The position numbers and the translations under genes are program-made. Of a DNA stretch of 64,000 nt, positions 25,881-33,728 are shown one piece after another. The DNA is from Caproiciproducens sp. CPB-2 (GTDB taxonomy: Bacteria > Bacillota > Clostridia > Oscillospirales > Acutalibacteraceae), in contig NZ_CP142860.1 of the NCBI RefSeq assembly GCF_036287215.1, positions 806,001 to 870,000 of the forward strand. The letters are read 5' to 3'. Under the pieces are notes generated by a model. The model did not search any database. It was not told where the DNA came from and worked only from the letters and a program-made list of their open reading frames with translations. Each line of letters opens with the position of its first letter. Positions within the stretch are counted from its first letter, which is position 1.

Positions 25881-26372
25881 ATGAAATCGGAAGCCAAAAA
25901 GCGCGCGGAAAGCCGGGAAGCGGCAAAAGCGCAGGAGGCGAGAAAGCAGAGGGAAAAAGCGCGCGCTACCAGAAAGATAGGGGAGGAGCCCTGCCTGTAC
26001 TGCGGGAAGCCGACGCTTTGCAGGAAATATATCATCAATCCGGAGGCGGAGCATGAGCTGCCCTGCTGCAGCGAGGAATGCTTTCATAAGACCAGGCAGT
26101 TTGTGGATTACGATACCCGCTTCCGCACACCGTTTTATATGGTGCTTTTGGTTTTCGTCATCGCAAATCTTCTGCTGTTCACGTTTCAACCCGCTGCCCG
26201 GTGGACTTACCTGCCTTTATTCGGCATGGGGATTGCCGTTTTTGTATGTCCGCTGGTTTTTACCCGGTATGAACGTTACCAGAAATTCGGGATCGGGAAG
26301 ACGCGGAAGATCATCCGGGTTGCGGCGGCGGCGGTTTCTGCATTTGCGCTGCTGTTGATTATTTGTTACTAA
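25881..26372 (+). CDS. Zinc-finger membrane protein of unknown function
   Basis: A 163-aa protein with a very basic/Ala-rich coiled N-terminus (1-33), a TRASH/MYM-like zinc site (CLYCGKP...CCSEECFHK, about 38-70), and three hydrophobic segments (about 84-102, 108-127, 145-162). It is 13 bases downstream of EI with AAGGGG, so likely cotranscribed. No function can be named. Confidence 0.7.
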   Translation: MKSEAKKRAESREAAKAQEARKQREKARATRKIGEEPCLYCGKPTLCRKYIINPEAEHELPCCSEECFHKTRQFVDYDTRFRTPFYMVLLVFVIANLLLFTFQPAARWTYLPLFGMGIAVFVCPLVFTRYERYQKFGIGKTRKIIRVAAAAVSAFALLLIICY

Positions 26373-26512
26373 GTGTGCCGGTTTGCACAAAACAGTTCAG
26401 CGGATTGCAAAATTAACTGTACAATCTGTGAAAAAACTTGGTCTTTTTTGAACCGGTGGAATATGGTATGTTGTAAACAGCGAGATATTCACATCAACTA
26501 GTTGAAAGAGAA

Positions 26513-26998
26513 ATGAAAAAGGAGGCGTCTGGAATAGGAGCATTACTGGATGAACGGCTGATCGTTTTGGATGCGGATGTAAACAGCGACGAAGAATGTA
26601 TCCGGCTGATGGCTACCCGGTTTGAAGAAGCCGGATATGTCAAGCCCGGATACGGAGACGCAGTGATTGAACGGGAAAAGGCCCTTCCCACCGGTCTTCC
26701 GGGAAAAAAGATCAACTTAGCAATCCCTCACACGAACAACAAGCTGGTGATCAAGCCGGCGGTCGGGGTCATTATCCCGAAAAGGCCGGTTGTTTTTCAT
26801 ATGATGGGGGACCGGGAAACCTCGCTGGACTGCGAAGTGATTCTGCCGCTGGTGGTCAAGGATTCCAAGCAGCAGATAGGGATGCTGAAAAAAATCATGA
26901 AGATCATTCAAAACAGTGAGCTGTTGGAGAAGCTGAAAAATTCCGGGAGCAAGGCGGAGATTATGGACTGCCTGAGTTCTTTGGAAGACGAATCATAA
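26513..26998 (+). CDS. PTS EIIA, galactitol/fructose type
   Basis: A 161-aa EIIA of the mannitol/fructose superfamily; the phosphorylated histidine is in INLAIPHTNN. It receives phosphate from HPr and passes it to the EIIB. ATG 26513 has only a weak AAAGAG site; a strong AAGGAGG occurs inside the ORF, 18 codons before the conserved LDERLIVLD-like start, without a good start codon after it. Confidence 0.9.
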   Translation: MKKEASGIGALLDERLIVLDADVNSDEECIRLMATRFEEAGYVKPGYGDAVIEREKALPTGLPGKKINLAIPHTNNKLVIKPAVGVIIPKRPVVFHMMGDRETSLDCEVILPLVVKDSKQQIGMLKKIMKIIQNSELLEKLKNSGSKAEIMDCLSSLEDES

Positions 26999-27023
26999 TA
27001 AAAACTAAGGGAGGAGAATCTTG

Positions 27024-27326
27024 ATGCGCGCAGTGAAGGTTTTATCGGTATGCGGTTCCGGTACGGTCAGTTCTGCCATGCTGTCGTCCAAACTGGAGGA
27101 CGTGCTGGCGGAGCACGGCTACAAAATGGAATCCACGGAGGTCGCGCCGGGCGGCGTGGAACTTGCAGTCGCGAACGGAGGCTATGATTTAATCGCCTAC
27201 ACAAGCCCGGTGGACGACATCTACGGAATCCCGGTACTGAATGCGACGGGGTTTCTGGTTGGAATCAATGAAGACGAGTTTGTAGAGGAGCTCCTTGCTG
27301 TACTGAGCAAGCTGGATCTGGGTTAA
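27024..27326 (+). CDS. PTS EIIB, galactitol type
   Basis: A 100-aa EIIB with the phosphocysteine P-loop SVCGSGTVSSAM. ATG 27024 follows GGAGGAG. It sits between EIIA and EIIC. Confidence 0.9.
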   Translation: MRAVKVLSVCGSGTVSSAMLSSKLEDVLAEHGYKMESTEVAPGGVELAVANGGYDLIAYTSPVDDIYGIPVLNATGFLVGINEDEFVEELLAVLSKLDLG

Positions 27327-27391
27327 AGCGGCATACGTGGAAGATCCCCTTTTTCAGACAGAAATTACCGAAAAGAGGAAGGTAAGGAATT

Positions 27392-28828
27392 ATGTTTTTT
27401 GCAGTATTGAAAAGTGTATTTGACACCTTTGGAAACTATATCACAGTACCCCTCATTATTTTTGTTATCTGCAAGCTGTTTAAGGCCCCCACCAAAAAAG
27501 CGTTTTCTTCCGCCGTACTGATCGGCGTGGGACTCAAGGGCATGGCTTTCATCACCACAGAATTCGGAGCCGTCCTGTCCCCGCTGGTACAGCAGATTGT
27601 AAAAGCGAGCGGGCTGAATCTGCCCGCGTTGGACATCGGCTGGCAGGCGGTCGCCTCCGTGGCTTATTCCACGAACATCGGCATGATGTTCATCGGCGTC
27701 GGTCTGGTTTTCCAGATCATCCTCTGGCTGATCAAATGGACCGACATCTTTATGCCGTCCGACCTGTGGAACAACTATTCGATCATCGTCTGGGGCTCCA
27801 TGCTGTACCAGCTGACGCAAAACCTGGCGATGGCGTTTGCGCTGATGCTTTTTGTCAACCTGGTCACCCTGCTGATTGCGGAGGTCCTGCAGAAGAGATG
27901 GTCCACTTATTATCACTATCCCTCCTGCGCAATGACCGCGCCGCACCACAACGGCGACGCCCCGATGTATCTTGTCCTGAACATTCTGTTCAGCAAGCTG
28001 GGGATGGATAAAATCAAGGCGGACCCTGTTACGATCCGCAAAAAGATCGGCTTCATGGGAGAACCGATGTACATAGGACTGATTGTCGGTATTATTCTGG
28101 GTGTGATTGGCAATATTACCGCGCTGAACAACATGGCGTCCTGGGGACAGGTTGTCAACGTATCCGTGACCTGCTCCGCCGTTATGGCGATCTTCCCGAA
28201 GGTTGCCGGGCTGTTTGCCTCCGGATTTACCACTCTGACCGATTATTCCCGCAAGACGCTGAAGAACAGCAAGTACGGGAAAGACCGTGAGTTCATTATC
28301 GCCGTCAACGACGCGCTCGGCTACGGCGAGCCGGCTACCCTGACCACCGGACTGCTGGTCATTCCCTTCGCCGTTCTGCTTGCGTTTCTGCTCCCGGGCA
28401 ACGTGGTAATTCCGGTTATGGTTCTTCCCTCTTTGCCATATATGGTGGAAATCCCCGTATGCCTGAGCAACGGCAATATTGTGAAGTCCTGGCTGATGGG
28501 CTGCATCGTTTTCGCGGCCAAGATCATGATGGCCTCCTACTGGGCGACCGTCTTTACCCAGGTCGCGGCCGGCGCCGGATTTGAGGCGGCCACCACCGCT
28601 TTGGCCGGAGGCACCCTCATCATCGGCTTCATTATGTCCAACTGCACGGCCGGTATCATCACCATGGCTTTCCTGACCATGAACCCGATCATCATCGCCG
28701 CGGTCGTCGCCGTGTATCTGGTGCTGTTTGTCCTGTATAAGAAGAATAAGGGCGCTGTACAGGAATATCTGGAAAAGCATGCTCTGGGCGAAGCGTATGT
28801 CGCTCCCCAGCCGGCTGTAAACGCCTGA
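27392..28828 (+). CDS. PTS EIIC, galactitol family (GatC-like)
   Basis: A 478-aa polytopic permease of the galactitol EIIC family, with about ten hydrophobic segments and a YHYPSCAMTAPHHNGDAP loop. It imports and phosphorylates an alditol with EIIA/EIIB. The substrate may be galactitol or a related polyol; the catabolic genes that follow do not include tagatose enzymes, so galactitol itself is not certain. Confidence 0.9.
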   Translation: MFFAVLKSVFDTFGNYITVPLIIFVICKLFKAPTKKAFSSAVLIGVGLKGMAFITTEFGAVLSPLVQQIVKASGLNLPALDIGWQAVASVAYSTNIGMMFIGVGLVFQIILWLIKWTDIFMPSDLWNNYSIIVWGSMLYQLTQNLAMAFALMLFVNLVTLLIAEVLQKRWSTYYHYPSCAMTAPHHNGDAPMYLVLNILFSKLGMDKIKADPVTIRKKIGFMGEPMYIGLIVGIILGVIGNITALNNMASWGQVVNVSVTCSAVMAIFPKVAGLFASGFTTLTDYSRKTLKNSKYGKDREFIIAVNDALGYGEPATLTTGLLVIPFAVLLAFLLPGNVVIPVMVLPSLPYMVEIPVCLSNGNIVKSWLMGCIVFAAKIMMASYWATVFTQVAAGAGFEAATTALAGGTLIIGFIMSNCTAGIITMAFLTMNPIIIAAVVAVYLVLFVLYKKNKGAVQEYLEKHALGEAYVAPQPAVNA

Positions 28829-28860
28829 CCCCGAAACCTTAGTATGAGAGACTGACGGAT

Positions 28861-28902
28861 AAGCATTCATTTTGCCGCTTTGAAACGGCAGAATGGATGC
28901 TT
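28861..28902 (+). repeat. Intercistronic hairpin
   Basis: A 17-bp stem (two G-T pairs) with an 8-base loop between the EIIC and dehydrogenase genes, followed by GTTTAAG. It may lower downstream expression or protect the upstream mRNA. Confidence 0.6.
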
Positions 28903-28924
28903 GTTTAAGAAGAAAGGAATTTCT

Positions 28925-29980
28925 ATGAAAATTGTAGTAATCGGCGATATCGTCGTCCCCTGTGAGCTGCTGACGGAGGCGGCGGAGTCCCTGGGCAAAC
29001 CCGGTCAGAACACGGTCGTTCCGATTGTGTGGCCGGCCGAAACGCGCCAGGAATTTCAAAAGAAAGCGCAGAACATAGAAAAAAACGGTCCGACGGCGGA
29101 GAAGGTCCCCGAAGAGGTCTACCGTGAAATCGCGGACGCGGACATCCTGCTCACGCATTTCTGCCCGGTTCCCGGGGATCTCATCGCACAGGGAAAAAAG
29201 CTCAGACTCATCGGGACCTGCCGCGGCGGCATGGAGCATGTGGATGTCGCGGCCGCGACCAAATACAACATTCCCGTTATCCACTGCATCCGCAACGCGG
29301 AAGCAACCTCGGACTTTGCAATCGGCCTGATGTTCGCGGAAGCACGCAATATCGCCCGGGCACACGCCGCGCTCAAACAGGGTGAATGGCGCAAGGAATA
29401 TGTAAATAACGGCTATACCACCTCCATGTGCGAAATAACGCTGGGTGTGGTCGGCCTTGGACATATCGGCAAGCTGGTCGCCAAAAAGGCCGCGGGAGTG
29501 GGCATGAAGGTCATCGCCTACGACCCGTACGTAACGCAGGAGTCCCTGGATGAAATGGGACTGCCGGTCCGGCTGGCGGAACAGGAGGAACTGTTCAGAA
29601 CGGCGGATATCGTCACGCTGCATCTGCGCCTGACCCCTGAAACAAAAAACAGCGTGGACGGGAAGCTGATCGGCCTGATGAAGCCCACCGCCTATCTCAT
29701 CAACACCTCCCGCGCCGGCGTGCTGGATAAGGACGCCTTCGTGAAAGCGCTGCAGAACAGGACCATCGGCGGCGCCGCGCTGGACGTGTACTGGGAAGAG
29801 CCCATCCCGAAGGACGACCCGCTTCTGGCGCTGGACAATCTGACCATGACGCCGCACAACGCGGGCAACGTGGTGGACGCCCTTCCCAAATCGCCTCTGC
29901 TGCTCGCGCGCACCATCAAAGCTTTCTGGGAGACCGGAAAGAGCGATATGGTGGTGAATCTCAGAAATATCAAACTTTGA
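28925..29980 (+). CDS. D-isomer-specific 2-hydroxyacid dehydrogenase
   Basis: A 351-aa NAD-dependent enzyme with the Rossmann motif LGVVGLGHIGKLVAKKA, the catalytic Arg in LHLRLTPET, and the TMTPHNAGNVV histidine motif. Related to phosphoglycerate dehydrogenase. Substrate unknown; the location in a polyol PTS operon suggests a sugar acid or phosphate. ATG 28925 follows AAAGGAA. Confidence 0.88.
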   Translation: MKIVVIGDIVVPCELLTEAAESLGKPGQNTVVPIVWPAETRQEFQKKAQNIEKNGPTAEKVPEEVYREIADADILLTHFCPVPGDLIAQGKKLRLIGTCRGGMEHVDVAAATKYNIPVIHCIRNAEATSDFAIGLMFAEARNIARAHAALKQGEWRKEYVNNGYTTSMCEITLGVVGLGHIGKLVAKKAAGVGMKVIAYDPYVTQESLDEMGLPVRLAEQEELFRTADIVTLHLRLTPETKNSVDGKLIGLMKPTAYLINTSRAGVLDKDAFVKALQNRTIGGAALDVYWEEPIPKDDPLLALDNLTMTPHNAGNVVDALPKSPLLLARTIKAFWETGKSDMVVNLRNIKL

Positions 29981-30027
29981 ACCGATTGGCGGGGATATTC
30001 CCCGCGTATGAAAAGGAGAAATGACTT

Positions 30028-30708
30028 ATGTTGATGGAAAAGGAAAGAAAAGAAATTGCAGAGTACGGCCGTAAAATGAGCTCTTCCGGCCTGAGCAAGG
30101 GCACCAGCGGCAATATCAGCATTTATGACCCGGAAACCGGCTATATGGCAATCAGCCCTTCCGGCCTCGGATACTTCGACACCGAGCCGGAAGACGTGGT
30201 CGTCATGGACCTGAAGGGCAATATTATCGACGGCAGCCGCAAACCCTCCAGTGAGCACGGCCTTCACACCGTGATGTATCTGAACAAACCGGACGCCCGC
30301 GCGGTGGTACATACCCATTCCACCTTCTGCACTACGCTGGCCTGCCTCAACACCCCTCTGAAAGCGGTGCACTACGTTATCGGCGGCGCGGGTGCGGCAA
30401 CGGTCCCCTGTGCGGAATACGCAACCTTCGGAACACCGGAGCTGGCGGAAAACGTCGCCAAGGCGATCGGCAAAAGCAAAGCCGTTCTGCTGGCGAACCA
30501 CGGCCTTGTCACCAGCGGCCCAAGCCTTGCCAAAGCCTTCGGCCTGGCCGTCAATCTGGAATTCGTAGCCGAAATGCAGTGGAGAGCTTCCTGCGTGGGA
30601 ACCCCCGTTGTGCTGAGCGACGCGGAGATGGATACGGTGATGGAAAGCTTCAAGAGCTACGGCCAGCCGAAAAAAGCGGATGAGAAAAAGGACGGAATGG
30701 GCTATTAA
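30028..30708 (+). CDS. Class II aldolase (fuculose-/ribulose-phosphate aldolase family)
   Basis: A 226-aa zinc aldolase/adducin family protein: GTSGNISIYD, SGLGYFDTEPEDVV, the metal HTH in VVHTHS and ANHGLVTSG. It would split a ketose 1-phosphate into dihydroxyacetone phosphate and an aldehyde. ATG follows AAGGAG. Confidence 0.9.
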   Translation: MLMEKERKEIAEYGRKMSSSGLSKGTSGNISIYDPETGYMAISPSGLGYFDTEPEDVVVMDLKGNIIDGSRKPSSEHGLHTVMYLNKPDARAVVHTHSTFCTTLACLNTPLKAVHYVIGGAGAATVPCAEYATFGTPELAENVAKAIGKSKAVLLANHGLVTSGPSLAKAFGLAVNLEFVAEMQWRASCVGTPVVLSDAEMDTVMESFKSYGQPKKADEKKDGMGY

Positions 30709-30732
30709 TCTGAATGACGGGAGAATGGAAAA

Positions 30733-31758
30733 ATGCTGGCTGCCATGCTGTACGGTGTGGAGGATATCCGCATCATGGAAGTACCTATCCCGGAAATCGG
30801 ACCGGGCGAGGTACTGATTCAAAATAAGATTTCAACAACCTGCGGCACCGATGTGAAAAACTTTAAAAGAGGATATCCTCTTTTAAAGCCGCCGCATCCT
30901 TACGGACATGAATTTTCCGGCGTGATCGCCGCAGTGGGAAAAGACGTTAAGGGCTTTCACGAGGGCGACCGCGTAGCGGTCCACAACACGGCCCCCTGCA
31001 ACGAGTGCTATTACTGCAAGAAAGGCCTTTACTCCATGTGCTCCAATATGACCTTTAACCGCGGCAGCTACGCGGAATACGTAAAGGTACCCGAGTCCAT
31101 TGTGCGTCAGAACATGTTTGTTCTGGACAGTTCCGTTTCCCACAAGACCGCTTCCCTGATGGAGCCGTTTTCCTGCGCGGTTTACGGCATTGAGAACTGC
31201 CCCGTCCATCTGGGCGACACCGTCGTCGTGAACGGCGCGGGACCCATCGGCCTGATGTTTGCGCGTCTGGCGGTGCTGAAGGGCGCCAAGGTCATTGTAA
31301 CGGATATGATGGAGAACCGTCTGAAGCTGGCGGAAAAAATGGGGGTCTGGAAAACCTGCAATCTGACCGGTGTGGAAAATCCGGTGGAGGCTGTCCGTGA
31401 GCTGACGGATGAGAAGCGCGGCGCGGACATCGTCATCGAGGCCACGGGCCTGATCGACGTGTGGAAAACCAGCGTGCAGATGGTGCGCAAAGGGGGATTC
31501 GTGCTTCTGTTCGGCGGCACAAAATCCGGCAGCGAGCTGACGGTGGACGCCACCCTGCTGCACTACTCGCAGATTACCATCAAAGGCGTGTTCCACACCA
31601 CCCCGCTTCATGTCATGACGGCGCTGGAGCTTTTGAAAATGGGTGTGATTTTAAGCGAGGATTATATTCAGAAGGAATACAGGCTGCCGGATCTGGAAAA
31701 GGCGATCCGCGAACACGCTTCCGGCAGCGTTATCAAAAACTGTATCGTATACGATTAA
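30733..31758 (+). CDS. Zinc-dependent medium-chain polyol/alcohol dehydrogenase
   Basis: A 341-aa MDR enzyme: catalytic zinc ligands in TTCGTD and GHEFSG, structural zinc cysteines in CNECYYCKKGLYSMC, and NAD motif GAGPIGLM. Related to sorbitol and galactitol-1-phosphate 5-dehydrogenases. It probably oxidises the imported alditol phosphate to a ketose phosphate (inference from order PTS-dehydrogenase-aldolase). Confidence 0.9.
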   Translation: MLAAMLYGVEDIRIMEVPIPEIGPGEVLIQNKISTTCGTDVKNFKRGYPLLKPPHPYGHEFSGVIAAVGKDVKGFHEGDRVAVHNTAPCNECYYCKKGLYSMCSNMTFNRGSYAEYVKVPESIVRQNMFVLDSSVSHKTASLMEPFSCAVYGIENCPVHLGDTVVVNGAGPIGLMFARLAVLKGAKVIVTDMMENRLKLAEKMGVWKTCNLTGVENPVEAVRELTDEKRGADIVIEATGLIDVWKTSVQMVRKGGFVLLFGGTKSGSELTVDATLLHYSQITIKGVFHTTPLHVMTALELLKMGVILSEDYIQKEYRLPDLEKAIREHASGSVIKNCIVYD

Positions 31759-31777
31759 AAGGAGTGGGAAAGCAACA

Positions 31778-32950
31778 ATGTATTCAATCAAGCTCGGCTG
31801 TGAACATATCTACTGCGGGGAAAACGCGGTGCAGTACCTGAAGGAGCTGCCCGCCGTCCGTAAGCGCGCCTACATTGTCATGAGCGGCACCATTCTTCAG
31901 GAACTGGGGCAGCTCAAAATTGTCACGGACGTTCTGGAAGAGTCCGGCTTCGCATGGAAGGCCTATACCGATGTGGAGCCGGAGCCCAGCTTTGAAACCG
32001 TCAGACGCGGAACCGCGGACATGATGGAATTCGAACCGGACTGGGTGATCGGATTCGGCGGCGGCTCCGCCATGGACGCCGCGAAAGCCATGTGGGTTTT
32101 CTATGAAAATCCGGAGTACCGGGAGCTGGACGACGTAATGCCCCCCAACGAGATCAGAAACCTAAAGGTAAAGGCGCGCGTGGCCTGTATCCCCACCTCG
32201 GCGGGAACCGGCAGCGAGGCGACCCGCGCCGCTTTGATCAAAGATACCGTAAAGAAGAAGAAATACTCGATCCGCTGCCTGAAAGGCCGCATGGTGCCGG
32301 ATGTCGCCATCCTCGATCCGGCATTTTCCATGACGATGCCGAAAAGCCTGACGGCCGCTTCAGGGATGGACGCGCTGACCCATGCCATCGAATCCTATGT
32401 CACCCCGATTGCCAATCCGTTTTCAGACGGGATGGCAATGGCCGCGTTTATTTACGGATATCAGAATCTGCCTGTCTGCTATGAGGACGGAAAAAATGCG
32501 GAGGCCAGAGCAAAGATGCTGGAGGCTTCCTGTATGGCCGGTATTGCGTTTTCCAACTGCGCGCTGGGCATCGTACACAGCATTGCCCACACCTTCGGGG
32601 CTGAGTACGGTGTGCCGCACGGCCTGGCGAACGCTATTGTGCTTCCGTACGGACTGCGATTTAATTCGCGCGACAGCCGAACGCAGGCCCGTTATGACGA
32701 GCTGGCTTCCTTTGTGGGGGAAGCCTCCCTGCTGGACGGGGTCCTGGCGCTGCGCAAACGAATCGACGTGCCTCCCCGCATGAAAGACGTTGTGCCCGAT
32801 GAGCAGGACGTGCTCGGCAAAATCGACGCGCTTGTGGAAAAGGCCATGTCCGACGTCTGTACGCCGTTTACTCCCGTAAAGCCCACCATGGAAGAGCTGA
32901 AAGCGTTGATCCTAAAGGTTTACTACGGAGAAAAAGGGCATCAGGCTTAA
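31778..32950 (+). CDS. Iron-containing alcohol dehydrogenase
   Basis: A 390-aa group III alcohol dehydrogenase with the GGGSAMDAAKAM nucleotide site, PTSAGTGSEATRAA, and iron ligands in DALTHAIESY and SIAHTFGAEYGVPHG. A likely job is reducing the short aldehyde released by the aldolase (as lactaldehyde reductase FucO does), balancing the NADH made earlier. Confidence 0.9.
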   Translation: MYSIKLGCEHIYCGENAVQYLKELPAVRKRAYIVMSGTILQELGQLKIVTDVLEESGFAWKAYTDVEPEPSFETVRRGTADMMEFEPDWVIGFGGGSAMDAAKAMWVFYENPEYRELDDVMPPNEIRNLKVKARVACIPTSAGTGSEATRAALIKDTVKKKKYSIRCLKGRMVPDVAILDPAFSMTMPKSLTAASGMDALTHAIESYVTPIANPFSDGMAMAAFIYGYQNLPVCYEDGKNAEARAKMLEASCMAGIAFSNCALGIVHSIAHTFGAEYGVPHGLANAIVLPYGLRFNSRDSRTQARYDELASFVGEASLLDGVLALRKRIDVPPRMKDVVPDEQDVLGKIDALVEKAMSDVCTPFTPVKPTMEELKALILKVYYGEKGHQA

Positions 32951-33012
32951 TTTTCCCGATTGTTTATACGTACTTGCTCATGACGAACGACTTCCGATAC
33001 TTAGAATTCAGC

Positions 33013-33040
33013 AAAAGCGCCGCTGTTAAGCGGCGTTTTT
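33013..33040 (+). terminator. Terminator of the polyol PTS operon
   Basis: CGCCGCT/AGCGGCG stem with AAAA/T5 flanks. Confidence 0.8.
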
Positions 33041-33155
33041 GTGCTTGAGCAGGCTTTGTTTTAACGGTTGTTTTCAAAACAACTGTATTCCTGCTCATAA
33101 AACGAGATGCTTTATCAATAATAATAGCGAAGTCTTTTGTAAAGGAGCTGTATTT

Positions 33156-33386
33156 ATGAAAAGCAAACCGGACGACCGCCGGGACAATGTGGAACGCATT
33201 CAGGAAAACATCAACATGACGGTCGAAAACATGCGCCGGGCGGATGAGACGATCAAAGCGACTTCCGATCATAAAATGAGGAAGAATCTGATCGCGAAAA
33301 ATGAAAGAAGAGAAGAAGCGCTCGGCGGCATGCGCGAAGAAATCCGTGACGAAGCCGCCGCGCGTAAAAAAGGATACGACAAGTGA
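33156..33386 (+). CDS. tlp: Small acid-soluble spore protein Tlp
   Basis: A 76-aa, highly charged, Ala-poor helix-forming protein matching the Tlp family: PDDRRDNVERIQ at the start and KNERREEALGGMREEIRDEAAARKKGY-type ending (shown here split: KNERREEAL, RDEAAARKKGY). Tlp accumulates in the forespore core. ATG 33156 follows AAAGGAG. It is monocistronic, with its own terminator. Confidence 0.88.
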   Translation: MKSKPDDRRDNVERIQENINMTVENMRRADETIKATSDHKMRKNLIAKNERREEALGGMREEIRDEAAARKKGYDK

Positions 33387-33432
33387 CCGATGCCCGGAGC
33401 ACCCGCGTCTGACAAAATATTTCGTCTGTTTG

Positions 33433-33462
33433 AACCAGCCAATGAAAAATTGGCTGGTTTTT
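33433..33462 (+). terminator. Terminator of tlp
   Basis: AACCAGCCAAT/ATTGGCTGGTT perfect stem followed by T5. Confidence 0.85.
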
Positions 33463-33582
33463 ATATTTTGACAGAGAGAAACGGCACAACCTCTTGGGAA
33501 TAAAACAATTGCTGAGTCTCAAAATTGCAGAAAAAATTTTTATTTTGCAAAAGAATAAGGTAACGCGGGAGGGAAATTATGA

Positions 33583-33606
33583 TAACATAATTTTAACATA
33601 AATTTT
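33583..33606 (+). repeat. 11-base direct repeat upstream of the PRD regulator
   Basis: TAACATAA occurs at 33583 and again at 33594, each followed by a T-rich run, 130 bases before the regulator start. The 11-base period is that of a response-regulator site, but it may be AT-rich coincidence. Confidence 0.35.
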
Positions 33607-33728
33607 ACACGAACGGCGGATAACACTGTCAATCTGTCCAGACAGCCAAAAAACATGCGGCGGTATAGCGGAACGGAATGACGGAAACAGATTGATCGGG
33701 GAAAGCTTTTGGGAAGGATGGCGGCAGA

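Noticed and set aside
24107-26038. 643-codon reverse-strand open frame
   Set aside because: Antisense to enzyme I; no recognisable domain.
27365-29857. 830-codon reverse-strand open frame
   Set aside because: Antisense to EIIC and the hydroxyacid dehydrogenase; composition typical of a shadow frame in GC-rich coding DNA.
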